From the NCBI RefSeq assembly GCF_005889735.1, contig NZ_VCKY01000016.1, positions 1 to 64,000 on the forward strand: DNA of 64,000 nucleotides, in the 5' to 3' direction. This stretch comes from Nonomuraea turkmeniaca. GTDB lineage: Bacteria; Actinomycetota; Actinomycetes; Streptosporangiales; Streptosporangiaceae. A program made the position numbers and the translations under genes. This document shows, piece by piece, positions 52,413-61,398 of this stretch. How positions within the stretch are numbered: the first letter of the stretch is position 1; the number at the start of each line of letters is the position of its first letter. The notes below the pieces were generated by a model. It had not been told where the DNA came from. It searched no databases and worked only from the letters and a program-made list of their open reading frames with translations.

Positions 52413-52620
52413 ATGAGTTTCACCGAGCACGACGTCCAAGAATGCCGCCGCCTGATGATCGGCTGCCGCGTCAACCAGCTGGCCATCGGCGACATCCTGG
52501 CGGCCGAATGGGCCGACAACACCGACATCGCCGCCGGCGTCATGATCCCCGACGGTCGCCGGCTGCGGCGGGCTGTCGGGGTCGTCCGCGTGATCGCGGC
52601 CGATCGGGGCGATCGTCTGG
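52413..52620 (+). pseudogene. N-terminal fragment of an unknown protein
   Basis: From ATG 52413: MSFTEHDVQECRRLMIGCRV, NQLAIGDILAAEWADNTDIA, AGVMIPDGRRLRRAVGVV. Codon third positions are almost all G/C, as in real genes of this window, but the protein-like text fades near 52620 where minus-strand PL11 coding begins. Family not recognised. Truncated by the same junction that removed the PL11 C-terminus. Confidence 0.4.
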
Positions 52621-53974
52621 AGCGGTTCATGCCGTCGGGTGTCGGAGCTGGTTTCGTACTTGTCGATTCTGGTCTGGTCGAGCAGTTCCCTGACCGGGTC
52701 GGCGTCCCACCAGGCGAGGAAGTTGATGGAGGACGGTTTGCGGCCCGCCGTGTTGCCGGTGACGCTGCGCAGGTTGCCGTCGGCGGCCGACCAGAACTCA
52801 CTGGCGATCCTGACCGTCGAGATGTCCCCGGCCACGCCGCGGCCGTTGTCGGAGCCCGAGGCGGTGGACCAGAGGATCTGGCCGGTGCGTGGGTCGATGT
52901 AGAGCGAGCCGGGCTGGGAGGTGGACTCGCTGACCTTGAAGTACTCGAGGCCCGACCGGGCGGGGTCGAAGTCGCCCAGGTGCTGGGCGTCCCCATGGCC
53001 GGTGCGCGTGCTCCACATGCCGGTGCCGTTGTCGTTCACGGCCATCGCGCCGTACACGATCTCGTCGCGGCCGTCGGCGTCGACGTCGCCGACGGACAGG
53101 CTGTGGCTGCCCTGCCCGGCGTACTGCGAGCCCGCCGAGTTGCTGTCGAACGTCCACCGCTTGGTGAGCGTGCCGTTGCAGAAGTCCCAGGCGGCGATGA
53201 CGCTGCGGGTGTAGTAGCCGCGGGCCATGATGAGCGAGGGGCGTTCGCCGTCCAGGTACGCCGTTCGGGCCAGGAAGCGGTCCACGCGGTTGCCGTAGTT
53301 GTCGCCCCAGGAGGAGACCGTGCCGCGTGGCGGGTCGTAGTTGACCGTGGACATCGCGGCGCCGGTCAGGCCGTTGAACATGGTCAGGTACTCGGGGCCG
53401 GCCAGGATGTAGCGGCTGGAGTTGCGGTGGTCGGCGCTGGAGTTGCCGATCACGGTGCCGGCGCCGTCCCTGGTGCCGTCGGCGGTTTTCATGGCGACCT
53501 CGGCCCGGCCGTCGCCGTCGTAGTCGTACACCTGGAACTGGGTGTAGTGGGCGCCCGCGCGGATGTTGCGGCCCAGGTCGATGCGCCACAGCCGGGAGCC
53601 GTTCAGGCGGTAGGCGTCCACGTAGGCGTTGCCCGTGTAGCCGGACTGGGAGTTGTCCTTGGCGTTGGACGGGTCCCACTTCAGGATGATCTCGTACTGC
53701 CCGTCGCCGTCCACGTCTCCCACGCTGGCGTCGTTCGCGCTGTAGGTGAAGGCGACCCCCTGGTGGAGCCGCGGTACACGTTGAACGCGACGCCGTCGGG
53801 GTCGGTGCCCAGTAAGCGCAAGGACACGAGGTTGCCCGAGCCGGACCGTACGCTGATCAGCCCGCGATCCAGGTCCTCCATCTGCTTGGTGGGCGGGGCC
53901 GCCTGAGCGGGAGCCACGGTCGTGGTCGTGGCCGCTGCGAGGGTGAGGACGGCGGCGGCCATTCTTAACCGCAT
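52620..53974 (-). pseudogene. PL11 rhamnogalacturonan lyase, internally deleted and C-truncated
   Basis: ATG 53974 gives a signal peptide (MAAAVLTLAAATTTTVAPAQ) and the family opening MEDLDRGLISVRSGSGNLVS to VAFNVYRGSTR. At about 53770 the frame changes and text resumes with YSANDASVGDVDGDGQYEII, NAYVDAYRLNGSRLWRIDLG, QFQVYDYDGDGRAEVAMKTA, SLSVGDVDADGRDEIVYGAM, all typical PL11 propeller/Ca-binding blades. About 80 codons are lost at this joint. It breaks off after LLDQTRIDKYETSSDTR (about 52620), lacking the last 90 or so residues. It was secreted and would have cleaved pectin rhamnogalacturonan I. Confidence 0.85.
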
Positions 53975-53997
53975 CGAGGGGCCCTTTCTGTAGGAGC

Positions 53998-54012
53998 GGT
54001 AAGCGTTTTCCC
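53998..54012. promoter_or_regulatory. LacI/CRE-like operator upstream of PL11
   Basis: GGTAAGCGTTTTCCC, an imperfect inverted repeat of the catabolite/LacI operator type (core AAGCGTTTT), 24 bp upstream of the PL11 start on the minus strand. A separate perfect palindrome GCGTTAACGC lies at 54059-54068. Either could bind the LacI encoded at 55226. Confidence 0.5.
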
Positions 54013-54275
54013 AATGGTCGAAAAGGAAAGTTTCATGGGGTCGGACGGACGGGTGTTAGCGTTAACGCCGCTGGGCAGGGGCGGGGAAGGTGTGCTGGAC
54101 CTGCGGGGACGGGCATGTGGTCTCCTGGTCGGCGGCGGGGGTGCGGAGAGCCGGGCTCGGCGTATTAAAGCCGTCTCACCCGGGCCCGGCAAGCGGTCGC
54201 GAGGGGGCGGGTTTGCCTTGACGCCGGTGTCAGGGTTCTAGCGTGGGCGCGGAACCTAGCGGAGGGTATGCGCAC

Positions 54276-55151
54276 ATGACGGTGAAGTTCGGGATCAGCT
54301 ACAACACCGCCCATTTCGGCGTCGATCCGGAGGGGATCGTGGAGTTCGCCCGGCATGCCGACGAGTGCGGTTTCGAGTCGCTCTACCTGCCCGAACACGT
54401 AGCCCTCTATCCCGGCGCCAAGGTGGGGCCGTTCGAACTCCCGCCGACGTTGCCGTACGTCGATCCGCTCGACTGCCTAGCCTTCGTCGCCGCGGCCACC
54501 CGGCGGATCCTGCTCGGGACGGCGGTGCTGCTGTTGCCGTACCACCATCCGGTGATCCTCGCCAAGCGTCTGGCCACCATCGACGTTTTGTCCCAGGGCC
54601 GGATGCGGCTGCTGACCGTGGGGCTCGGCGCTCTACCCGGCGAGGCGCAGGCGGTGGGGGTGGACTTCGCCACGCGGGGCCGGCGCGCCGACGAGGCGAT
54701 CGACGTGCTGCGGCTGCTGTGGGGCGGCGGCGCGGACGGGGTCGGCTTCGCGGGGGAGTTCTTCGCCTTCGACGATCTGTGCAGCTTTCCGAAGCCGTAC
54801 GGGGTCACGCGGTTGCCGATCCACGTCGGCGGGTCGAGCCGGGCGGCGGCCCGCCGGGCCGGGCGCCGCGGCGACGGCTACTTTCCCGGCGGTGCGCTGG
54901 ACGCCAAGGAACGGGCCGCGCAGTGGGAGCTCGCCCGGTCGGCCGCCACCGAGGCCGGGCGGGATCCGGAGGCGCTGGAGTACACGCGGTGGGGGGCGAT
55001 CGACATGACGGAGGAGGATCTCGAGCGGCTGGCGGGGCAGGGCGTGACCCGGATCGTGGTGAGCCCGGCCGCCGCGGAGCCGGAAGGGCGACGTGACGAG
55101 CTGTCGGCGTTCGCCGAACGCTTCGGCCTTCGCGCCGCCGTCACCGGTTGA
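54276..55151 (+). CDS. LLM-class F420-dependent oxidoreductase
   Basis: 291 residues. The start ATG 54276 is preferred (GGAGGG 9 bases before) over the in-frame GTG at 54243. Luciferase-like barrel: VKFGISYNTAHFGVDPEGIV, ADECGFESLYLPEHVALYPG, TRRILLGTAVLLLPYHHPVI, TVGLGALPGEAQAVGVDFAT, PIHVGGSSRAAARRAGRRGD. These match the actinobacterial F420-linked branch rather than FMN luciferases. Monocistronic, between the PL11 relic and a convergent LacI gene. Substrate not predictable. Confidence 0.9.
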   Translation: MTVKFGISYNTAHFGVDPEGIVEFARHADECGFESLYLPEHVALYPGAKVGPFELPPTLPYVDPLDCLAFVAAATRRILLGTAVLLLPYHHPVILAKRLATIDVLSQGRMRLLTVGLGALPGEAQAVGVDFATRGRRADEAIDVLRLLWGGGADGVGFAGEFFAFDDLCSFPKPYGVTRLPIHVGGSSRAAARRAGRRGDGYFPGGALDAKERAAQWELARSAATEAGRDPEALEYTRWGAIDMTEEDLERLAGQGVTRIVVSPAAAEPEGRRDELSAFAERFGLRAAVTG

Positions 55152-55225
55152 CGAGCGGCCGGCCGTCACCGGTTGACGGGCCGTCGACCCCTGGCCGCCG
55201 ACGTGATCAGCCCAAGGTGCGGCGC

Positions 55226-56299
55226 TCAGTCGAGGGAATCCGCGGTGGGTGACGGCGCGACGGACTCCCGGCTGCGGACGGGCATCGGAACCCGGTGCAC
55301 CTGGCCCACCTCCTCGGTGTCCGCGCGGTCGCGCTCGATCTCGGTAAACAACACGTCCACGGCCTTACGGCCCAGCTCGTAGTGGGGCAGCGCCACAGTG
55401 GTCAGCCTGGGCCGCACCCACGAGGCTATGGGGTGGTCGTCGAAGGAGACGACGGAGACATCCGCGGGCACCTTGAGCCCGAGGTCGTCGAGCGCCTGGT
55501 AGGCGCCCATCGCGATCCGGTCGTTGAAGCAGATCAGCGCACGCGGCTGGACGGTCCGCAGGAGGTCCTGCGTCGCGGCGAGGCCGTACTCCGGCTGCCA
55601 GTCGGGGCAGGTGCGGGCGCCCGCCACCTTGACGCCCGCCTCGCCGAGCGCCTCACGGATGCCGACGAGCCGTTCCACCGCCGCGAGGCTCTCCGAGGGC
55701 ACGTTGCGCAGGCCCGGACCGGCGCCGATCAGGTAGATGCCGTCGCGGTGGCCGGCGTCGAGCAGAACGCGGGCCGCGCGGCGGCCGGCCTCGACCTCGT
55801 CGGGGAGGACGGCGGGCAGGGGGGTGGGCTGCTTGGGCAGCGCGTTGAGCAGCACGGCGGGCCCGGCCGTGATGGCTTTGGGCACCTTGATGGTGCGGGT
55901 GAACATCGAGGCCAGGATGAGCCCGTCGACCTGGCGGTCGTGCATGGCCTGCAGCAGGAGGCGTTCGAGTTCGGCGTCGCCTTCGGTCTCGCCGATGAAC
56001 AACATGAAGCCGCGCTCACGGGCGGCCTCGAGCGCTCCCTTGATCATGTCACCGGCCAGCCGGGTGGTGGCGACGGTGTCGGAGACGAAGCCGATCGTCC
56101 GCGACGAGCCCGTACGCAGCCCCACGGAGACGATGTTGGGCCGGTACTGCAATTCGTCGGCGGCTCGCAGGACACGCTGCTCGACGTCCTGAGAGATGCG
56201 CAGTTCACGGCCGCGGCCTGACAGCACGAGCGAGGCGGTCGTGCGCGAGACACCGGCGGCCTTGGCTACATCGGCCAGCGTGACCCGTCGTGGACTCAC
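55226..56299 (-). CDS. LacI-family regulator of the downstream sugar ABC operon
   Basis: 357 residues, complete. Helix-turn-helix VTLADVAKAAGVSRTTASLV at residues 6-25, then the effector domain with TIGFVSDTVATTRLAGDMIK, LDAGHRDGIYLIGAG, PRALICFNDRIAMGAYQALD, VSVVSFDDHPIASWVRPRLT. Divergent from the importer operon at 56446. An operator-like site (56365-56376) sits in the gap. Given the GH68-type enzyme at the end of that operon, a fructose-containing sugar such as sucrose is a plausible inducer. Confidence 0.93.
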   Translation of the reverse strand: MSPRRVTLADVAKAAGVSRTTASLVLSGRGRELRISQDVEQRVLRAADELQYRPNIVSVGLRTGSSRTIGFVSDTVATTRLAGDMIKGALEAARERGFMLFIGETEGDAELERLLLQAMHDRQVDGLILASMFTRTIKVPKAITAGPAVLLNALPKQPTPLPAVLPDEVEAGRRAARVLLDAGHRDGIYLIGAGPGLRNVPSESLAAVERLVGIREALGEAGVKVAGARTCPDWQPEYGLAATQDLLRTVQPRALICFNDRIAMGAYQALDDLGLKVPADVSVVSFDDHPIASWVRPRLTTVALPHYELGRKAVDVLFTEIERDRADTEEVGQVHRVPMPVRSRESVAPSPTADSLD

Positions 56300-56364
56300 C
56301 CAAATCTCCGATCGTCAAGAGTGTGTTACGGGGGGTTGACATCGTGCGACGCGCATGGTGAGAC

Positions 56365-56376
56365 TAGCGGGCGCTA
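56365..56376. promoter_or_regulatory. LacI operator candidate in front of the sugar importer
   Basis: TAGCG-GG-CGCTA, a perfect 5-bp inverted repeat with 2-base centre, midway between the divergent LacI (55226) and binding-protein (56446) genes. It resembles the GCGTTAACGC palindrome at 54059 in its GCG/CGC arms flanked by TA. Confidence 0.55.
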
Positions 56377-56445
56377 ACCCGATTTAGCAACGGAGTCGGG
56401 ACATCAGCCCGGTGCCGATTGTCCCAGGCAGCAGAGGAGATGCAC

Positions 56446-57807
56446 ATGGCTCGTCGAGTCCGCCCCGGCAGGTCCGGGGCCGCGCTTGTGATCGCCATGG
56501 GGACGCTGGCCGCCGCCTGTGCGGCTCCCGGCAGCAACAGTCCGCAGCCCCAGGCCACCGGCACGTCGTCGGTGTCCGCGGCTCCCGGCTGCGGCTCGGC
56601 GCCGATCACGATAAACGGCTACTTCGAGACCGGCTTCCCGCTGCCCAAGGCGCTGACCACCGAGTTCACCAAGCAGCACCCGAACGTCACCTGGGATATC
56701 CGCGAGGACCAGTTCGCGGTCATCACGCAGAACGCCCCGCGGGTGCTGGCGGACAACCCGCCCGACCTGATGCGCCTGCCCCAGGTCTCTGAGCTGGTCA
56801 AGGACAACCTGCTGAAGAACCTGGACGGCTACGCGACGGCGTTCGGCTGGGACAAGTGGCCGGCTTCGCAGCTTGAGCAGCTGCGCCTGGGTCCGGGCGG
56901 GCGGCCGCGCGGTGAGGGCTCGCTGTACGCCCTGGGGCTCAACTTCAGCATGACCGGCGTCTTCTACAACAAGAAGCTCGCCGCCCAGATCGGCATGACC
57001 GCGCCGCCCACCACGCTGGCCGAGCTCGACCAAGTGCTGGACAAGGCCAAGAACGCGGGCATCACGCCCATCATGCAGTTCAACGGCGGCGCCACCGGCG
57101 GCCTGGCATTTCCGCTGCAAAACCTCATGGCCTCCTACGGCCCTGCCGGGCCCATCAACGACTGGATCTTCCAGAAGCCCGGTGCCACCATCGACACCCC
57201 GTCGAACCTGCAGGCCGCACAGCACCTGGAGAAATGGATCAAGGCAGGATACTTCCCGAAGGACGTCAACGCGCTCGACTACGCGACCATGATGAGCCGT
57301 TTCATCGACGGCCAGGGCCTGTTCATGTTCAACGGCGACTGGGAGTCGGGCAACCTCGACAAGCAGATGCCGGGCAACGTCGGTTTCCTGCTGATGCCGG
57401 CGGCGCAACAGGACGGCAAGCTCGCCGCCATGTCGGCGCCCCTCACCTTCGGGATCGCCGCGAACGCCAAGAACGCCGACTGCGCCGCCTTCTTCCTCAA
57501 CTGGGTCGCCACCGACAAGCGGGCTCGCGAGATCGGCGTCGAGGTCGGCGGATCGCGTCCGATGGGACCGGCCGACGCGTACATGCCGGCCGTGGCAGCG
57601 GACAAGGTCACCGCGAGCACCCTGGCGGCCGGGGCGGAGATCGCCAAGGACAACGGCGCGATGGACTTCATCGCCAACGCCACCGGCGCCATCTACGCCA
57701 AGAGCTGGACGCCACAGCTGCAGAAGCTGGTGGCCGGAGAGCAGACCCCGCAAGAGCTGCTGAAGACGGTCCAGGCCGACTACGCCGGCCAGCTCGAAGG
57801 GAACTGA
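56446..57807 (+). CDS. Sugar-binding lipoprotein of a CUT1 ABC importer
   Basis: About 453 residues. ATG 56446 is preferred (GAGGAG 6 bases upstream). The signal ends in a lipobox LAAAC, Cys near residue 24. Mature protein is a cluster-B-type solute-binding protein: TTEFTKQHPNVTWDIREDQF, NPPDLMRLPQVSELVKDNLL, YALGLNFSMTGVFYNKKLAA, ALDYATMMSRFIDGQGLFMF, PLTFGIAANAKNADCAAFFL. It captures the sugar outside the membrane for the permeases at 57816 and 58739. Confidence 0.93.
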   Translation: MARRVRPGRSGAALVIAMGTLAAACAAPGSNSPQPQATGTSSVSAAPGCGSAPITINGYFETGFPLPKALTTEFTKQHPNVTWDIREDQFAVITQNAPRVLADNPPDLMRLPQVSELVKDNLLKNLDGYATAFGWDKWPASQLEQLRLGPGGRPRGEGSLYALGLNFSMTGVFYNKKLAAQIGMTAPPTTLAELDQVLDKAKNAGITPIMQFNGGATGGLAFPLQNLMASYGPAGPINDWIFQKPGATIDTPSNLQAAQHLEKWIKAGYFPKDVNALDYATMMSRFIDGQGLFMFNGDWESGNLDKQMPGNVGFLLMPAAQQDGKLAAMSAPLTFGIAANAKNADCAAFFLNWVATDKRAREIGVEVGGSRPMGPADAYMPAVAADKVTASTLAAGAEIAKDNGAMDFIANATGAIYAKSWTPQLQKLVAGEQTPQELLKTVQADYAGQLEGN

Positions 57808-57815
57808 GACACTTG

Positions 57816-58742
57816 ATGACCCGCTCCGCCGGCGCGCGATCCTCGCACCGGCGGACGGCCGCGACCAAGCTGCGCGACGCGCGCGGCTTGGTCGGCTGGC
57901 TGTTCGTCGCCCCCGCACTCGCCTTCTACGCGGTGTTCGTCCTGCGCCCGATCACCCTGACGTTCCAGTACTCGCTGTACGAGTGGGACGGCATCGGCGC
58001 CTCCACCTGGGTGGGGCTGGCCAACTACGGCAAGGTCTTCACCGACCCGGACCTGTTCGACTCGCTCGTCAACGCCTTCCAGCTGATCGTGTTCTTCAGC
58101 GCGATCCCGGTCGTGCTGGGACTGGCGATCGCCGCGACGATCCGGCGCATCGCCGAGAGCCGGCTCGCGCTCGTGGCGCGGACCGTGCTCTTCCTGCCGC
58201 AGGTCATCCCGCTGGTGGCCGCCGGAATCGCGTGGAGCTGGTTGCTGGCCTCCACCGGAGTGATCAACCAGCTGCTCACACTCATCGGCCTCGGCGGGGT
58301 GACCCGGGCCTGGCTGGGCGACTTCGCCACCGCCCTGCCGGCGGTCGGCATGATCGGCGCATGGGTGCTGCTCGGCCTGTGCACCCTGCTGCTGCTCGCA
58401 GGCATGAGCAAGATTGATCCGGCCTTGTACGAGGCGGCCCGGCTGGACGGCGCCGGAGCGTGGCGGGAGTTCATCTCCATCACGGTCCCCAGCCTGCGGC
58501 AGGAGATCGCGGTCTGCGTCACCGTGACCGTGATCGCGGCCCTGGCGAGCTTCGACATCATCTACATCTCCACCCAGGGCGGCCCCGGCAACACGACCAT
58601 GGTTCCCGGCCTGCAAATCTTCTACCTGGCCTTCGCCGAACGCGAGGTGGGCATGGCCTCGGCCCTGGCCGTGGTGCTCATGGCCCTGGTGATCGCCTGC
58701 GCCCTTCCCATCCAGTGGTTCGCAAAGGACGGCAAGCGATGA
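57816..58742 (+). CDS. Sugar ABC permease, MalF-type
   Basis: 308 residues. ATG 57816 lies 8 bp after the binding-protein stop; the long open frame further upstream is a shadow of that gene. About six membrane helices, beginning GLVGWLFVAPALAFYAVFVL. EAA loop YEAARLDGAGAWREFISITV near residues 205-224. Overlaps the next permease by 4 bp. Confidence 0.93.
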   Translation: MTRSAGARSSHRRTAATKLRDARGLVGWLFVAPALAFYAVFVLRPITLTFQYSLYEWDGIGASTWVGLANYGKVFTDPDLFDSLVNAFQLIVFFSAIPVVLGLAIAATIRRIAESRLALVARTVLFLPQVIPLVAAGIAWSWLLASTGVINQLLTLIGLGGVTRAWLGDFATALPAVGMIGAWVLLGLCTLLLLAGMSKIDPALYEAARLDGAGAWREFISITVPSLRQEIAVCVTVTVIAALASFDIIYISTQGGPGNTTMVPGLQIFYLAFAEREVGMASALAVVLMALVIACALPIQWFAKDGKR

Positions 58743-59563
58743 TCACCGCGTGGCGGGAGGCTTGGGTCGGCCGGCTGCTGCTCGTCGGCATGATGGCGGT
58801 CACGCTGCTGCCGTTCCTCAGCCTGTTCGTCACCGCCCTGCATCCCTCGGGCGCCTACCCGGCCGGATTGGCCTGGCCCGACGACCCGCAGTGGGGCAAC
58901 TTCCTGCGGGCCTTCGAGGCCGCGAACATGGGCGAGCTGCTGAAGTCGAGCGCCCTCATCGTGCTGGGCGTGGTGCCGATCTCGATCCTGCTGGGCACGA
59001 TGGCCGGCTTCGCCATCGGCCACTTGCGCGTGATCGGCGCCCGCGTGATCTTCCTGCTGTTCGTGCTCGGCCTGACCCTTCCCTTCGAGGGCGTCATCAC
59101 GCCGCTGTACTACCAGATCCGCGACATGGGGCTGCTGAACACGCGCTGGGCCATCATTCTGCCGCTCATCGGCTTGTTCATGCCGTTCAGCGTCTTCTGG
59201 ATGCGCGCCCACTTCGTCAACATGCCGGGCGAGCTGTCCGAGAGCGCACGGATGGACGGCGCCAACGTGTGGCAGCTGTTCCGGCGCATCCACGTCCCCC
59301 TGGCCATGCCGGCGATCTCGTCCCTGGGCATCCTGCTGTTCCTGTGGACCTGGAACCAGTTCCTGCTGGCCATCGTCCTGGTGGACGATCCCACCAAGCG
59401 CACGATGTCCGGCGCCCTGGGCGCCTTCCAGGGCCAGTGGGGCACCGACATCCCGCTGCTGTGCGCCGGATCGCTGCTGATCCTGACGCCCACGCTCGTG
59501 ATCTTCCTCATCTTCCAGCGCCACTTCGTCAAGGCCCTGCTCCAGGGCTCTCTGAAGGGCTGA
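58739..59563 (+). CDS. Sugar ABC permease, MalG-type
   Basis: 274 residues starting at ATG 58739 (ATGA overlap). About six helices; EAA-type loop LSESARMDGANVWQLFRRIH near residues 164-183; tail FQRHFVKALLQGSLKG. Completes the importer with 56446 and 57816; no ATPase nearby. The GH68-type gene follows after about 310 bp and may be on the same transcript. Confidence 0.93.
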   Translation: MITAWREAWVGRLLLVGMMAVTLLPFLSLFVTALHPSGAYPAGLAWPDDPQWGNFLRAFEAANMGELLKSSALIVLGVVPISILLGTMAGFAIGHLRVIGARVIFLLFVLGLTLPFEGVITPLYYQIRDMGLLNTRWAIILPLIGLFMPFSVFWMRAHFVNMPGELSESARMDGANVWQLFRRIHVPLAMPAISSLGILLFLWTWNQFLLAIVLVDDPTKRTMSGALGAFQGQWGTDIPLLCAGSLLILTPTLVIFLIFQRHFVKALLQGSLKG

Positions 59564-59876
59564 CGGCGATGAGCGCGACGCCGCCGCGGCGTGGGAGCCG
59601 TGGCGAACAGGCCGGCTGATGCACGCTCTCCCGCGTCCGGAGTTGGGCCACATCCGCCTCCGGTGAGGCGACCCGCCAGCGGTGGGGACAGCGTGCCGCG
59701 CTTGCCTCGCCGTGCCGTGACCCATAGGTCCCAGCCGGCTCCATCACATCCCACGAGTGAAAGAAGAGGTCATCCATGGTCCCACGAGGACGGCCAGACG
59801 CCGCGCGCGGAGCGGCCACCGGATCGTGCGTGCTTCAGAGTCTGGCCGGTGGTCACCGCCGCCCGCAGGGTGCCAC
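59564..59876. other. Stretch between importer and GH68-type gene
   Basis: No gene is recognised. A 16-codon frame at 59569-59619 (MSATPPRRGSRGEQAG) just after the permease stop looks spurious. The open frame of the next gene extends back to 59757, but the residues before 59877 are Arg/Gly-rich and unlike any family start. Confidence 0.4.
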
Positions 59877-61040
59877 GTGAGCGGTGGCCGACCGGCGCGC
59901 TGGACCCGCCGGCACCTCGATCTGCTTGCCGACACCGGTGCGACCACGGCACCCGTCATCGACCCCTCGGCCGTACCGCGGATCCTGCCGGACTACGACC
60001 TCTGGGACCTGTGGCCGATCCAGGAGGAGGACGGCTCGACGAGCGTGGCAGGTGGCTACGAGCTGTGGATGGCCCTGTCGGCTCCCGCCCTCGGGCACCC
60101 CGAGGAGCGCCACGATCAGGCCCGGATCCGGCTGCTCGGCAAGAACGGCGAGGAGTGGAAAGACCTGGGGAACGCCTTCGCCGACGGCATCTCTCCCGGC
60201 AGCCGTGAATGGTCAGGATCGGCGGTCCGCCGGCCCGACGGCACCGTGTCGGTGTTCTACACGGCCGCCGGGCGGCGCGGCGAAGCACGCCCGACGTACC
60301 GGCAGAGCGTCATCGAGACCCGCCCCACCCTGATCGCCGACCGTGGCCGGATCCTGCTGCAACAAGACGCCCAGCATCGAGAGGTCCTGCGCTCCGACGG
60401 CCGGATGTATCTGCCGGCCGACGAGGCCGACGGGGCACCGGGCCGTATCAGGGCCTTTCGCGATCCCGGCTGGTTCCGCGACCCGGCCGGCGGGCGCGAC
60501 CATCTCCTCGTCGCCGCCTCCACCCCCTGGAAGGATGGCTTCACCGGCGCCATCGCCCTCGCCGAGCCACGGGGCGACGCCTGGTCCCTGCTCCCGCCCC
60601 TCCTCGTCGCCGAAGGCGTCAACCACGAGCTCGAACGACCGCACGTCATCGTCCACGGCTCCTGGTATTACCTTTTCTTCTGCACCCAGCGCCATAACTT
60701 CCACCCGGCCGGCCGTGCGCCCACTGGGCTGTACGGCTTTGCCGCGCCCAGCCTGACCGGACCGTACGAACCGCTCAACGGATCCGGGCTGGTGATCCAG
60801 AACCCCTCCCTCGAACCCGACCAGGCCTACGCCTGGCTGGTGCTGCCGGACCTCCACGTGGTCAGCTTCGCCAACTACCGCTCCCACCAGGGCGTGGACC
60901 CCCGATACGCGGTCGCCGCGCAGGCACGGGCCGACTTCGGCGGCACCATCTCCCCGATGCTCAGGCTCACCCTGGACGGCATGACCACGTCTGTCGTTCC
61001 GGTCGCGACAGGTCTGCAGAACACTCCAGCCAGTTCTTGA
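59877..61040 (+). CDS. GH68-type fructosyltransferase/beta-fructofuranosidase
   Basis: About 387 residues from a GTG at 59877 (CAGGG 6 bases upstream); a longer start at 59757 is possible. Family GH68 features in order: LWDLWPIQEEDGS (nucleophile Asp of WDxWP), GYELWMALSAP, SREWSGSAVRR, IRAFRDPGWFRD (RDP stabiliser), NHELERPHVIVHGSWYYLFF (acid/base Glu of ERPH), and LYGFAAPSLTGPYEPLNGSG. No signal peptide, so probably cytoplasmic: it would split sucrose or a fructo-oligosaccharide brought in by the preceding importer instead of making levan outside. GH32 is the alternative family but the ERPH and WSGSA context favour GH68. Confidence 0.8.
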   Translation: MSGGRPARWTRRHLDLLADTGATTAPVIDPSAVPRILPDYDLWDLWPIQEEDGSTSVAGGYELWMALSAPALGHPEERHDQARIRLLGKNGEEWKDLGNAFADGISPGSREWSGSAVRRPDGTVSVFYTAAGRRGEARPTYRQSVIETRPTLIADRGRILLQQDAQHREVLRSDGRMYLPADEADGAPGRIRAFRDPGWFRDPAGGRDHLLVAASTPWKDGFTGAIALAEPRGDAWSLLPPLLVAEGVNHELERPHVIVHGSWYYLFFCTQRHNFHPAGRAPTGLYGFAAPSLTGPYEPLNGSGLVIQNPSLEPDQAYAWLVLPDLHVVSFANYRSHQGVDPRYAVAAQARADFGGTISPMLRLTLDGMTTSVVPVATGLQNTPASS

Positions 61041-61215
61041 CGTGGCTCCCCGGGGCGCCGCCGCTCCAGGCGGCGGGCGGTCCCGGGGCTTCGAGCTTCG
61101 TCTCGGCCGCGCCTGGGCGGCGGGCACGGGCCGCCGCCCTGGCCCGCAGTAGGTTGATCTTCGTCCAGCGGGTCGGTCCGGTCGTTCAGCAGACATGGGG
61201 AGGGCTGAAACGGTG

Positions 61216-61320
61216 ATGATCGTGGCCGGAGCGGACGGGACGCCGAACTCCGAGCCGGCGCTGCTGCGGGCCGCCGGGCAGGCCGGCCGTGAGGGGCGCC
61301 TGGTGATCGTGCACGCGTAG
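61216..61320 (+). pseudogene. Universal stress protein (Usp), N-terminal fragment
   Basis: Reads IVAGADGTPNSEPALLRAAG then REGRLVIVHA and ends at a TAG after 34 residues. This is the first beta-alpha-beta unit of a UspA domain (VGVDGSxxSxxALxWA...VVHA). The ATP-binding C-terminal part is missing. Confidence 0.55.
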
Positions 61321-61398
61321 GAGGCGGTGCGCGCCGTCCTCGGGGTTGCCGGAGGGCGCGGGCGGGTACACGTACGGCCTGCGCGAGAAAGGCCGGGT

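Noticed and set aside
56404-57918. Long minus-strand open frame opposite the sugar-binding lipoprotein
   Set aside because: It mirrors a strongly coding plus-strand gene with family hallmarks. High-GC codon bias makes such antisense frames common, and it contains no family pattern.
61115-61139. GC-rich hairpin after the GH68-type gene as a terminator
   Set aside because: The stem GGGCGGCGG / CCGCCGCCC is strong, but no T run follows and such stems are frequent in this GC-rich DNA.
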